64,000 nt of DNA from Rehmannia glutinosa (lineage: Eukaryota; Streptophyta; Magnoliopsida; Lamiales; Orobanchaceae), in assembly GCA_016081115.2 (NCBI GenBank), contig CM071925.1, positions 11,636,441 through 11,700,440 on the forward strand, written 5' to 3'. Below are positions 1-11,783 of the stretch, one piece after another. The position numbers and the translations under genes are program-made. The notes under the pieces are model-generated. The model had not been told where the DNA came from. It searched no databases and saw only the letters and a list, made by a program, of their open reading frames with translations. Numbering within the stretch: position 1 is the first letter of the stretch; each line of letters begins with the position of its first letter.

Positions 1-1140
1 TTTTTAAGGGAAAAAAATAGTTGGACTAGGGGTAGCCGAGCCGGCTGTCTACATCCCTGATGCATGTTGATGATTATGGCATGGATTAATTTGTGATTTT
101 TACTTTTATATATATTTTAAACTTTGGAACAGGTGAATAAGAGAAATGGGAAAATGGAGAAAATAGAACAAGGGTTGGCTAGAGCTCGAGCAGCCATAAT
201 TGAAGCAGGACGAAGGCGTAATTACAGGTCTTCTTATAATCATAAGAATGAGAGTTTCATTCCAAGAGGCTCTATTTACAGAAATCCTTATGCATTTCTT
301 CAGTTAAGTTTCTCTTAATTCCATCATCCCCTTGCTTTTATTTTACTAGCTAATATAATGTTTTGACTAAATTACTATTAGATTCTTAACTAAGAAATTT
401 TATTAATTGATAAGGTCGCTTAAATTGATAAATTATTATATCAATCATGAGTTTACTTATGTGTAACCAAAACTCTTTTTTGGAGAAAAAAAAAAAACAT
501 TTTCTTCTTGTATTTATATATGTATATATGCATTGCAGTAAACTTTTTTAGTGTTTAAATTTGAATGAACTAAATTGTGGTTAAAAACAATTTTGTGGAA
601 TTAATTTTTGAATATGAAAATAATTTTAGGGAAGTCCAAGTAATTCGTCTTTTCATCAAATTGATATATATCTATAGAGTTATGAGGACCTTTATTTCAG
701 TTATAAGAAATAATCTTATTGTATTCTTTTTGCAGCTTGAGGTATATATTCAGAATTCCGTTTAAGCAATAAACGTTCTTTAAACTCAAATAAAAAAGAT
801 TAATCCTATTTAATCGTGTTTGGTATTAATAATAATTATTAGTGGCAATAAAATCATTCTAGCTAAAAAAAGCAACATGACCTTATATTTGACAACTTGT
901 TTATTCAGGGAAAACATATGCAGCTAGCCCATTAAAGCACAGAATTAAAGGGAAAACGAAAGAAAACAATACAGCAGGGGGACCTTAATTAATTAGTCCT
1001 TATAATTGACAGTAACAAGACCTCATCAAAAGGAAATTTGAATTAACGACATCTTGAAAGTCTAACAGCCCTTTACTCAATTCTGCCCACAATTAGTTTT
1101 GACAGCCGTGAGGATTAATTTTATCCTTCTTTTGATATAT

Positions 1141-1515
1141 AGGAAAAAATGCAAAATTAGTCCCCCATCTATAGGGGTGTTGCAATATTAGTTCTGTAAC
1201 ATTTGAATTTGTGATTTTACTCATTATATTTTGTTTTTTTTTTTTGCAATTCTGGTCCGGTAAGTTTTAGATTTGTGCAATTCTGCTCCTATAAGTTTTA
1301 AGTTGATGTCAAATTGGTCATTTTGAATAATACGACCGAAATTACCACAACTAAAAATTAAAAGACTAAAATTGCCAAATTCTAAAAACTACATAATTAA
1401 AATTGTTGTCTTTGCTAGTTTTCAAAATTGTCACAGGACTAAAATTACAATTTTAAAAGTTACATGACTAATTTTGCAACACTGTAGATATATAACCAAT
1501 TTTGCAATTTTCCTC
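1141..1515. repeat. Inverted-repeat (MITE-like) element
   Basis: The left end aggaaaaaatgcaaaattag is the imperfect reverse complement of the right end ctaa/accaattttgcaattttcct. The body is full of 'aattttgc/gcaaaatt' words on both strands. Flanks share an ATAT run (gatatat on the left, catatat on the right). No coding content. Similar in style to 44732-45129. Confidence 0.5.
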
Positions 1516-1930
1516 ATATATATACGATAAAAAAATGCATGTATGAAAAGGAAAAAAAAATAGACCTGGAATATTACAACTATTCATTGGGACTCTTTTG
1601 GACTAATATGAATTTAGTATATATTTAATTCACAACGTAACAGCCTTCTAATTGCACTTATGTTGCCTTTTATCCAATTTTAATTTATTTGCAGTGTTTA
1701 TGAGGTGCTTTGCTAGGCTGTAATTTGGTGTAAACCATTTAATAATTAACTATAAATCTAAATACATTCAATCAATGCTTCCATAATTAATTGGCGGAGT
1801 CTTATTCCAAGATTTTAAATTATAATTAATTTGGTCATTTCTAATTTTGTAATTGTATTTTATATCATATATCCACTCTAATTTTGTAATTGTATTTTAA
1901 AATGTATATTTTATAAGCTTGGCATAGATA

Positions 1931-2267
1931 TAATGGGAGTGTTTGCAAAAACTTATGCTTTTGTAAGAAGTAATTTATTGTAGAAAAAGCAAATGCAGAT
2001 TGAGAATCAAAAGTTAGTGGTGGTTGCAAATAGAATCGAGAAGTTGAGAGTGTTTGGTGAAAAAAAGAAAACTAACTTATTTGTTTGTAAAAGTCAAACT
2101 AGAAGCGAGAATAAAATTAAATTCTAAAATACACATCTTCCTCGCTTTTAAATTCGATTAAATGAAGTAGAAACAATAGCGTGTTGATATTTGCAAACAC
2201 TAAAATATGAACGTTTTAACCAAAAGCTGAGAATCACTTTTTTAAGTGATAGCAAACACTCCCATTA
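1931..2267. repeat. MITE with ends ATAATGGGAGTGTTTGC
   Basis: The ends ATAATGGGAGTGTTTGC and GCAAACACTCCCATTAT are perfect inverted repeats about 335 bp apart. The interior contains 'ttgtaaaagtcaaactagaagc' and 'attaaatgaag'-type words, which recur in the ACR intron at 51408-52180. Termini look hAT-like, but a clear 8-bp target duplication is not visible. Confidence 0.6.
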
Positions 2268-3359
2268 TGTGAAATATGAGAGGATTTGGATTTTATTAAA
2301 AGATTTGAAGGTACTCAACTTTTATAATTATTTGGAACGAGATTTGGGTGTTTTCTAAAGCTGGGGTGTGATTTATTGTTAGAAAATGACACTATTTAGA
2401 ACTAATTGCTTTTATATTTATCAGCTATCATGATATACTGATATCACAATATTTTGAGAGTTCCTTTTACTTGTATTTTCTACACTTTTAGTTGGTAAAA
2501 TCTATATTAATTTCCCCCAAAAAAAGAAAGAAAGAAAATCTCTAGACCACCTTACTCTATAAAAAGTTAAAAATAATCAAAATGTCCTCAAAATGATCCC
2601 CATCGAAGCTACTATTTTCTTAAGACCATCTCAAACAGTTTACACCATTTTGGCATAGATGTGACTCGTCAGTCTCCATCATTTAGCATTAAATGCTGCA
2701 CTACAAATAATATGTTATAATATTTTATTTCAATTCATATTTAAATAAACTAAATTAATTAAATTAAACCAAAAAAAAAGAAAATCTAGCTTACTGCACT
2801 ATTTCTGACGCAAAACTATTCAAATATTAAAAATAGCGTACGATTTGGCGTAATACCGGAACAAATTTTTGGTGGAACACTGTTTAGCAGATGTTCTAAT
2901 TACTGCAGCTATTTTTTTTTAGATACTAATAACAGCTAATTAAATTGGCAACAGTGAATCAATTAATTTCTTAAAAGTATATTAATTAATGTACTCATCA
3001 GGAGCTACATAGAAATGGAGAAGAGGTTCAAAGTATGGACATACAAAGAAGGCGAACTCCCATTATTTCACATAGGTCCAACCGTAAATATTTACTCAAT
3101 TGAAGGTCACTTTCTGGACGAAATGCAGGGTATTCACAATCCCTTCTCCGCCCGCCACCCCGACGACGCCACCGCTTTCTTCCTCCCCGTCGGGGTCTCC
3201 GAGATCGTCCACTATCTCTACGCGCCACGCTTCGACTATGATCGCCGTCGCCTGCAGCACGTGGTGGCCGATTACGTCGCCGTTTTGGCCAACAAGTATC
3301 CGTACTGGAATCGGAGCGGCGGCGGGGCTGATCACTTCTTCGTTGCCTGCCATGATTGG

Positions 3360-4244
3360 GTAACTTAACCTATATTTCGTCTTCTCTTAATTAAGTAGTT
3401 AATTTATGGGGTTAATTACAGAAATTACCGCAGAGGAATGAGGGACTGCGGAAAGTCGATAATGCCCTCACACAATCCCAAAATGAAAATCCAAGGAAAA
3501 AAATTGAAGGACAAAATTGTTTCTTCTTCGTAACTAGAAGGATATAATTTGTAGAGTTTTGGAGAGGATTTTTATTTGTAATTTCTGAAAAATTTGTGAA
3601 CATTACTGCACAGGCATTATTAGAATTTATGATAACGTTAAATTCACTAAATTCCGTTAGGGTAGGTTAAACTGGGGAAAATAGTCTTTTTGGTCATGTA
3701 ATTCGGAGTATTTAGAGATTTAGTCATCTAAGTAGTCGTTTTTAAATTTTGATATGCTTTAAAAATTCGAACATTTGATTCGATTTTGACCAAAATTGTG
3801 TAATTTTACAAGAATTGCCAACTACGGCCACTGACGTGTTTATGAACTTTAGAAATTTCGATGATTTGGTTAAAAAATTTGGCATGTCAAATCACCAAAT
3901 TCAATTTGTATAATTTGGGGATTTCCATGTGTCGGTGGCAATTTTTTTTTTTGGACATATTTGTACCTCACTAGTCATAGGATCATAGCTATCGATTTTC
4001 TGAAAAAAGTTACCCAATTTCGATTAGAATCGATCAATGTCAAATCTTTTAAAGATATTTGAGGAAAATTTAAAGCTCTCTCATTAGAGAGTCAAACCGA
4101 ATGGATACATTTTGTAATTTTAAAATTTAATCGTTAATTTGTAGTTGCCCCAAAACCTTAGGGGTGATTTCTTAATTATATTCTATTTCAACCGCATAAA
4201 GTTTAAAAGTATTTAAGGCATATATACAATGTTTATTTTTCCAG
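3360..4244 (+). other. Intron of GT47 copy 1
   Basis: Donor gt at 3360-3361 follows the DW codons; acceptor ag at 4243-4244. The intact copy has the matching intron at 46834-47549. It holds AT-rich repeat sequence, part of which (about 3675-3960, with 'gatgatttggt' and 'gtcaaatcaccaaat') resembles 49910-50320 in an ACR intron. No gene seen. Confidence 0.7.
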
Positions 4245-4297
4245 GGGACCGTATATTTTAGCTTTCCCGATCTTTTCAAAAACCTAATCGTAGTCCT

Positions 4298-4733
4298 TGT
4301 TGGGAAAAACGATCCCCATTCATTCCTAGGGACAAGCAAAAATAATTGAGAAATAAAATAACAACAAACCACAACACAAGATTTACGTGGAAACTCCAAA
4401 ACCTGAAAAACCACGACCAAGCAGAGCAATTCTCACTGTATGAAAAATTTATACAATCACACACGAAATTCTCTCTCCCGACTCCCGACTCCAATACTCC
4501 CACACTATTACAAATCTTTGACTAACTCACACCTTTCTCCCAATTCTACAAAAGAATACAAGAAAGGAATTTAGAAGAATCAAAATACAAAGATTATAGT
4601 GTATTTGATTACAAGACTTGAAATCAAAACACACATGGGTTCCTTAAATAGCCTTAAGGCTCCCATCCCTTTTGTTTCCCAACCTATGTGGGACAAAAAC
4701 CCCTTCTTCTATTTTTTGACACCAAAACCAACA
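4298..4733 (-). repeat. 3' LTR of the GT47-disrupting element
   Basis: 436 bp, TG...CA ends. Adjacent interior on the minus strand is purine-rich (AAGGAGTGGAGTT), as expected for a polypurine tract next to a 3' LTR. Confidence 0.88.
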
Positions 4734-4905
4734 AACTCCACTCCTTGGCAAAATAAAAGAAACTCCATAATTCTCAACCCGAGAACCATCATTCTCAAAC
4801 CGAGAATCCTACTCCACCATATAAGTAGACCACTTAATAAACCATTCTAAGAATTTCAATCCAAGACATGTCGAAAAATCCCATTGAAAATTCATGGTGC
4901 AACTT

Positions 4906-5903
4906 CTAGCTCTTGGCTCTCCTAAAGTCCTTCACCATCGACATAACATCCACCACACACCCGCATCCATGCCAAGTCAATGCCCGTGTGTAAACTTGAG
5001 GACCTACTAACACCATCACATCCTTTTTCATGACAACTAAACACATGCCATAAGGATGCACATTTTCTCCTCGGAGAAAATCTTCATCAATCACAATGTT
5101 AGCCTTTGATTCGGAGCTATTTGCCGCACTTTTGACTCCACCTCGACAATTACGCTTTGTATGCCCAGGTTCTCCGCATTTCCAACAAACAACATTCTTG
5201 AGTCTTTCTTCCTCCCTTTACTTATCGCCACCGCTACCGAATTTTCGTGGAAGTTCGCCCATCACTCATTAGCCTTCTCTCTCTTCGAGAAAAGAAGTTT
5301 ACCCGTGACTTCCGCAAAAATTAAAGTTTCCTTCCCATACATCAAAATCGGCTTCATGTGCTCATAGGAATGGGAAAGAGACAAGATGAGTCGTCACGCC
5401 TTATCCTCATCTTCGATTTTCACTCCAATTGCCTCTAGCTCGAGATGATGCCATTGAGTGTACTCAAATGATCTCGAGATTTTAGATCCTTCGTTCATCC
5501 GCAGCCTGTGTGAAACTGCTCCTTCATGTACAACCGATTTGAAATGCCCTTTTGCTTGGTACAAAGCCTCAAGCTTTTCCCATAACTCCTTAGCATTTGA
5601 AATCCCATGCACATTTGCAAGAACATTCTTAGCCAAACACAGACGTATTGTCTTTGCCCCAAATCCAGATCCTCCCAATCTTCATCACTCATACTAGTCT
5701 TTGCGAGAATCTTTGTCGATGCTCCGCTCGATTCGCCAAAGACCATCCGACTTGGTAGAACCGCCCAACCTCGACCTTCCTTTCATTACTTGTAATCCGG
5801 ATTGTATCATCACATCTTTGACTTGTACTTGCCACAAGCCAAAGTTGATTCTTCCATCAAACTTCTCCACGTCAAACTTCATTGAATTTGAAAACTTTGA
5901 CAT
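4906..5903 (-). pseudogene. Copia gag remnant with zinc knuckle
   Basis: On the minus strand the reading starts MSKFSNSMKFDVEKFDG at 5903. It continues, after a frame change near 5690, through LCLAKNVLANVHGISNAKEL and WEKLEALYQAKGHFKS, which is the UBN2-type gag fold of plant Copia elements. Around 5139-5190 is an intact CCHC knuckle CWKCGEPGHTKRNC. The reading then runs out in a tail to 4906 without the protease DSG motif. Frameshifts and missing downstream domains make it non-functional on its own. Confidence 0.75.
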
Positions 5904-5945
5904 ACCTGCTTATACACCCCTAACCTAATGAATACCCGCCTCAAA

Positions 5946-6108
5946 AATCTTTTCTGATGTGGAAGATCAGACAACGCTGCAACCACAGAGCATACTAAGA
6001 ACTTTAAGAGACCCCCGGAACCTACCTCTCAAGAAATCTTTTCTGATGTGGAAGATCAGACAAAGCTGCAACCACAGAGCATACTCAGAATTTCAAGAGA
6101 CCCGACCC
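5946..6108. repeat. Tandem duplication, period about 89 bp
   Basis: The block starting aatcttttctgatgtggaag, with 'gctgcaaccacagagcatact', occurs at 5946 and again at 6035 with few changes. It lies between the primer-binding site and the gag start of the element, in its untranslated leader. Confidence 0.8.
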
Positions 6109-6110
6109 GG

Positions 6111-6122
6111 GCTCTGATACCA
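6111..6122 (-). other. Primer-binding site (initiator tRNA-Met type)
   Basis: The minus strand reads TGGTATCAGAGC, the standard complement of the 3' end of plant initiator tRNA-Met. It lies just inside the LTR at 6125-6556. It fixes the element's direction as minus. Confidence 0.9.
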
Positions 6123-6124
6123 CT

Positions 6125-6556
6125 TGTTGGGAAAAACGATCCCCATTCATTCCTAGGGACAAGCAAAAATAATTGAGAAATAAAATAACAACAAACCACA
6201 ACACAAGATTTACGTGGAAACTCCAAAACCGGAGAAAAACCACGACCCGCAGAGCAATTCTACTGTATGAAAAATTTATACAATCACACAGAAATTCTCT
6301 CTCCCGACTCCCGACTCCAATACTCCCACACTATTACAAATCTTTGACTAACTCACACCTTTCTCCCAATTCTACAAAAGAATACAAGAAAGGAATTTAG
6401 AAGAATCAAAATACAAAAGATTATAGTGTATTTGATTGTTGTGACTAAATCAAAACACATGGGTTCCTTAAATAGCCTTAAGACTCCCATCCCTTTTGTT
6501 TCCCAACCTATGTGGGACAAAAACCCCTTCTTCTATTTTGACACCAAAAACCAACA
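6125..6556 (-). repeat. 5' LTR of the GT47-disrupting element
   Basis: 432 bp, near-identical to 4298-4733, followed at once by the duplicated GTCCT and then the rest of the GT47 exon (CTCTGCAACGCC). Confidence 0.9.
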
Positions 6557-7178
6557 GTCCTCTGCAACGCCAATGTCTCCGAAGGTTTCCGACCAACAAG
6601 AGACGTCTCCTTGCCGGAAATCAAAGTCCTTCCCGATGGAGGCCTGAGCCCACCGGATCTCAACCAATCACCCGATAACCGTCCGATCCTCGCCTTCTTC
6701 GCCGGCGGACTCCACGGCCGCGTCAGGAAAATTCTCTTCCACCACTGGAAAGACAAAGACCCCGACGTCCGAGTACACGATTACCTCCCAGAAAACGGGA
6801 ATAGTTACTTCGAATTAATGTCGCGTTCGAAATTCTGTCTGTGCCCTAGCGGATTCGAAGTCGCGAGCCCGAGATTGATCGAATCGATGCACGCGGGATG
6901 TGTGCCGGTGATCATATCCGACGGCTACGTGCTGCCGTTCAGCGAAGTGCTTGATTGGAGCCGGTTCTCGGTTGAGATTCCGGTGGGGAGGATAGGGGAA
7001 ATAAAGAAAATATTGGGGGATTTCGAGGGATGAGTATTTGGAAAAGCAGAGACGGGTTTTGAAGGTGAAAAGGCATTTTGTTCTTCATCGGCCTGCTCGA
7101 AGGTTTGATTTGTTGCATATGGTGCTTCATTCTGTGTGGCTTAGGCGGCTCAATGTTAGGGTTACTGATTTAATGTAG

Positions 7179-8943
7179 TGTGTCTTGTTGGCATTTTGTT
7201 TCTGGGCCAATATTTCGAGTCATGATCCGTGCAATGAGGGAATGTAAAATAAAAGAAACTCACAATTGTTTTTGTGATTTGTTTCCGTCCATTTTTTATT
7301 TTCTAAATGAATAATGGTGAATAATTTTTAAAAATGAAAATTGAATGAGTAGACAAAAAAATAATTATTGTGTTGAGGTTATGAAGAGTCTTTTAGAGAT
7401 GATGGTTGTTTGTGAAATTTTTTATGGAAATAATAGTAAAAAATATAATGTAATAAAATTGAGTAAGAAAAACTAAACAAAAAATAAACAGTATGGATTT
7501 CATTTTCTACATTTTGTTATCACGATTAAGAGAAACATAATAAAATTATTGATAAACTAAAGAAATTACCGAATTCTTTATAAGGTAGCGCTATTCACAC
7601 CCTTAAATTCTCTAAATACACTTTTTATTCCAGATACACCCACCCACTATAATTTTATTACTTCTTTTTACTAGATACACCTCATTTTATTCCCATTAAC
7701 CGTCTAATCCACTTTAATAAAAACATGACATGATTGTGCAAATAGAAACAACAAAACATAGAATACCAAATTAAAATAAAAAATTTGAATTAGTTTAAAT
7801 CAATAAATTGTGGAAGCTATCGTTCTTTTCAATATATATATAGGGATAGAGTTATATAAGTCTAGGGTCCCTAGGTAAGAACGTATAGACAAATCATATC
7901 CATTAGTCCCTTTCAATCTATGGCTGATATTAAATTAATTTTTATACTATTTATCCTATAAAATATGATCATTAAGGGTATATTAGGCAAAAAACAAAAA
8001 ATAAGGTTAGATCAAACGGTTACACAATAGATATGGAAAAGATTTGTGATTTTCTCTCACCTCTACAAATCACGGTTATTCACGGTTGCTCATTCAACAA
8101 ACAGATTTTGATATCTTCTCTTTCTCTTTCATCCGAAATATGCAAAGCTTCGACAAAACCTTTCTTCTCCATCGAAAAAACCTGAAAAATGTAATAGCCG
8201 TACAAACTCTCGAAATGGAAGCACATATGGATGTTGGTGAAGGTGAATGTTCATCACCATTGATTCAATGCAGTACATAAAAATCGAACATGTTTTATAT
8301 AGCAAATCGATTTTAATTTTTTTTTTGAGTCTTTCCATTGCATTTTGTTAAGCTTTAATTCGATGTTTTGGTAATGTTTTCGATTGGTAACGATTTTAAA
8401 TAATTAATGTTTTTGATTGCTTTCATAGTGCAACTATGTTGCTCTGATAATGCCAAATAGTTGCATCGTTAATGTATAATTAGTTGCATCGTTAATGTAT
8501 AATTGGTTGCAAATTTAAAAATTCACACTAAATGTTTGCTATGACATTTATGAGTGTTTCTTCATGATTAAAATTATGATTATATACAACTAATATATTT
8601 TGGTATTGAATTTTTTTCATGATTAAAGTATGTAGAATATGTATAGTTGTCATTTTTACCATTGTGTTTTTTCCATAAAAATATTGCATTCATAATATAT
8701 ACTTTATGCTTTGACAGAACAAAATTGTTGCATTTTCTTCTAATTTGTCTAATTTATTGCCAAAAAAGATTAGCAACATAGTATAACTTTGTTGCTTCTT
8801 TAGAATCGTTGATGTTGCAAAATATGTTCATATTTTCTGAATTATTAAATTATGTAGTATAACTTTATTGCTAACATAGTATACATCTATTGTTTCTTTA
8901 GACCATAATTGTTGCATGTTTAATTCTTATTTTTTGATTTATT
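7179..8943. other. AT-rich intergenic stretch, no gene seen
   Basis: After the GT47 stop the sequence is AT-rich. Short open frames (for example 8086-8280) have no family features. Before the FAR1-like homology begins at about 8944 there is an acceptor-like 'ctccacag', so part of 8050-8943 could be a 5' exon and intron of the FAR1-like gene. That is a guess. Confidence 0.4.
8459..8504. repeat. Two tandem copies of a 23-bp unit
   Basis: agttgcatcgttaatgtata plus att is repeated exactly twice, followed by a diverged third start (ggttgc). Confidence 0.85.
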
Positions 8944-9614
8944 ATATGGTCTAAAAATCTCCACAGGTACAATATATAATACATTTCAAGAGCATCTAGA
9001 GATATGCCCGGACTCTACAAAAATTGGATACCCGAATGTGATCAACGATAGTACCCCGTGAGGGAATGCGGTTTACATTTGGAAGAAGGGGTGCAATCTC
9101 TACCGTCACTCTTTTGTTGCATCGCCGCAGGATTTGACGTGCGAATAAGTACAACCAAAATGTTCAAAAGTGAGTTGATATGACACAACATATTGTATGC
9201 AAGAGAGAGGGATTCAAGAATGTTTCAAAATCAACTGGAGGAAAAGCAAAATCAGTTAAGCCTACATCAACGACTCCATCAATCAGAAAAAGAGCATCAG
9301 CAAGGGTCGGGTGCAAGGCCCGTTTTGTGTTCGAGTACAAAGATGGTTCACACACCATCAAACATTTTGAGCCAGACACATTCATTGTCTAACCAATACA
9401 AAGCATAAACAGTTCATGAAGGTGAATAGAAATCTCAACTATAGCCACCAACAATTTCTCTTGAACTGTGCTAGAGCAAATATTGGAATGGCCAAAGGTT
9501 ACCGTTTATTGAAAGAGACAGCAGGGGGTTCTCTCACGTCGGAGCATTACAAATTGATTTTAAGAACTTTAAGAGAAAATTGAGGGCATATATATGTGGT
9601 ACGAATCCCCAATT
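8944..9614 (+). pseudogene. FAR1-related / MULE-transposase-like, N-terminal part
   Basis: Three-frame reading gives AGFDVRISTTKMFKSELI at about 9128, then VCKREGFKNVSKSTGG and RASARVGCKARFVF in another frame. These match the FAR1 DNA-binding (WRKY-GCM1-like) region of FHY3/FAR1/FRS proteins and related Mutator transposases. The reading ends with DFKNFKRKLRAYICGTNP at about 9554-9610, the lead-in to the MULE transposase domain. Stops and frame changes (tga near 9180, taa near 9390) make it a pseudogene. It continues at 23301 after a 13.7-kb insertion. Confidence 0.75.
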
Positions 9615-10384
9615 TATTGTATAAAATTATGGGTAATGAAATCTGTATAGGTTAGGCACACCTTTAAAGATGTTATTTTTAAAGTATTAATTCCTCCCAC
9701 TCGGTGTAAATGGTCTAAAGGAATTAACCTCTATGATACAAAGCCTTAATCTTGAAAATTGTAAAATTACACTTCTCAGAATTTTCTGGAGCAAGAGTCA
9801 GAAGTTGTAAAAATAATTAAACTGATCAGAAAGAAGAAGAAAGAACACTCAGGGAAAGAGGATTATTAATTTCGTCACTCTTACTGGAGATTTGGAAGTC
9901 TCTTTAAAGATATCCAGAGACTGCCTCCAAGAGTTGCACATCTTCGAAAGGTTGTGTTCTTTGACAAAAGACACACGTTTTCGTTTAAATCTTTAAACTG
10001 ATTTAAACAGTTGGGTCGGAGCTACCCTCTCGGACCGATGGGTTGGCCCGGACCCCGGTCCGCCCCCTCCCTCTCTTTTCCTTATTTTTATTTGTTTATT
10101 TATTTATTTCTTTCTTATATATATACACACAAAACTTAAAACTATAAGCCACTTGATGTTTCCTCCATATTAAGGAGGAAGCTCCAAAGTTTGGTAGGAC
10201 TTACCAAACTTACACTCTTTTATACACAAAGTTAAGATCCATACTCCAATACACAATTAATGTGGGACAAAACAATAAATGAGAGTGCCTTTCTAAAAGT
10301 GATGCAATCAACGTGGAACTCAAAAAATATAACACAAAAACCAATATGGGACACCAATAATAATATATGTAAATATATACAACA
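9615..10384 (-). repeat. 3' LTR of the 13.7-kb Copia
   Basis: 770 bp; matches 22555-23295 through 'ggtgtaaatggtct', 'aaactgatttaaaca' and the GC-rich 'cggaccgatgggt' block. The minus-strand interior next to it reads AAGTGGGGGAT, a polypurine tract. Confidence 0.88.
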
Positions 10385-10908
10385 ATCCCCCACTTATTTA
10401 CATATAAATAATATATACAACTTATGTTACACAGTGAATAACTATTAAGTGGACGAGCCTTTAACTTATGGTTGAATATGTAACACTAAGTAGACATATT
10501 CTCACTATGTTGATTCTTTGCTCCTTTTGTTCTTGGCAACACCTTTGTAATGAGTCTTGTGCTAAATCCTGGTTTTCACAAGTACTCTCAGATTCTACCG
10601 AGTAATCCATAAGAAGCGCCTCTCACTTCTCTACTTGTATAGGTAGACTTATCAAGAATGTCCATAACACATCCCACAATGCTATAAGTCTATTAAGGAT
10701 TTTAAAATCCAACCTACTCTTGATGTGGTAAATTAAGGCATAGATCAGATATGGGATTTTGAAAATAGTGTCACCCCCACTATTTTAAGTTATGCACTTG
10801 AAATGTATCCCAATTTCCATTTCACCAATGTCTAATAATGAATTGCCTTTTTAACTCTCATACGTAAGGTAACAAATGTGTGACTTGTACCTTAAGACAA
10901 GGTTGGTT

Positions 10909-11783
10909 TCAATCAAGACACTGTTTAATCGGTAACAACCCCATATCTCTCATGATCTTTGTAATGTTTTCACCAGATAAAGGTTTTGTTAGTGGATCAG
11001 CTAACATTTGATTTGTTGGAAGATACTCAAGTACAATCTTCCATTTCTTAACCATACTTCTGATATGATTATATCTCATTGAAATATGTTTGCTATGACT
11101 TGATATTCTCTTATTCTTTGTATTGTAAATCGCAGCTTGATTATCACAATACAAAGTAGTAGGATCCTTTTTAGGATCTAAAAACGGAATCATTCTAAGG
11201 AATCTTCTAAACCATACAATATCTTTGTTAGCGGTTGACATTGATGTATATTCAGATTCCATAGAGGATAATGCAACACAAGTTTGTCTCTTTGAAGCCC
11301 AAGCAACTATGGCACCACCAATAGTGAATAACCAACCACTAGTTGATTCAGAGTCAATTTTGTCAGCTGCCTAATTTGCATCATTATAACATTCAAGTGT
11401 AGACGAACTACAATTATAGTGCAAACCATAATTCATTGTGAACTTCAAATATCTTAGAACTTTCTTCAGTTCCGTCTCATGTTCTTCACTAGGATTGCTA
11501 GTAAAACTACTTAATATGCCAATCGAACACGCAAGGTCAGGTCTTGTGTGATTCACCACATACATAATGCTATCAATTATTTTGGCATATTCAGCTTGAT
11601 TTACAACTTCTCCTTCGTTAGGAACTAATTTCACTTGAAGATCAATAGGACTTTTACTTACTTTGTAATCAAAGTAATTGAACTTTCTCAATACTTTCTC
11701 TATATAATGAGATTGTGTCAATACAAATATTCTATCCCTTTTAATCACTTTGACCCCCAAAATGACATCTGCCGGACCTAAGT
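10909..11783 (-). pseudogene. Copia RT C-terminus and RNase H
   Basis: Minus-strand reading begins LGPADVILGVKVIKRDRIF at 11783, the end of the Copia RT. It goes on through YVVNHTRPDLACSIGILS and LKKVLRYLKFTMNYGLHY to RNase H (MESEYTSMSTANKDIVW, TLYCDNQAAIYN, SSHSKHISMRYNHIRSM, LADPLTKPL). A stop lies near 11371. The preceding RT residues lie at 15088 and beyond, across the CACTA element. Confidence 0.88.

Larger units (their letters stand above)
303..3001 (+). other. Intron of GT47 copy 1
   Basis: Donor gt at 303-304 and acceptor ag at 3000-3001. It joins the codon for Gln in FLQ|SY exactly as in the intact copy, where the same intron is 44657-46481. The extra length comes from repeats, including the two inverted-repeat elements listed separately. 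No gene is seen in it. Confidence 0.8.
4298..6556 (-). mobile_element. Short Copia-type LTR retrotransposon inserted in a GT47 exon
   Basis: Two direct repeats, 4298-4733 and 6125-6556, begin TGTTGGG and end CCAACA. The element is flanked by a perfect 5-bp duplication GTCCT (4293-4297 and 6557-6561). The primer-binding site sits next to the right-hand repeat on the minus strand, so the element reads leftwards. The 1.39-kb interior holds only a gag remnant and a zinc knuckle. Protease, integrase, reverse transcriptase and RNase H are absent, so it could only have moved with help in trans. The LTRs are close to identical, with small indels, suggesting a fairly recent insertion. Confidence 0.93.
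133..7178 (+). pseudogene. GT47 exostosin-family glycosyltransferase, broken copy (copy 1)
   Basis: Related to plant 'probable glycosyltransferase At5g03795'-type proteins, Golgi type II membrane enzymes; the donor and acceptor sugars cannot be read here. Visible exons are 133-302, 3002-3359, 4245-4297 and 6562-7178, with GT-AG borders matching the intact copy at 43706-48215 in position and phase. The membrane-anchor exon lies left of the window. Exon 3 encodes the start of the exostosin domain (EKRFKVWTYKEGELP to DHFFVACHDW). The last exon carries FAGGLHGRVRK, SKFCLCPSGFEVASPR and CVPVIISD. Two lesions are clear: a 2.26-kb LTR element sits inside the last exon, and a one-base frameshift near 7030 puts a stop before the conserved C-terminal part (RHFVLHRPARRFDLLHMVLHSVW), which continues in another frame to the TAG at 7176. 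The start of the last exon is also diverged. No functional full-length protein is expected. Confidence 0.9.

Noticed and set aside
3028..3363. Antisense and alternate-frame open frames over the GC-rich GT47 exon
   Set aside because: They are shadows of the exostosin exon; no family features, and the + frame matches the intact copy.
8086..8338. Short open frames on both strands
   Set aside because: No recognisable domain. Could be a 5' exon of the FAR1-like gene but nothing supports it.
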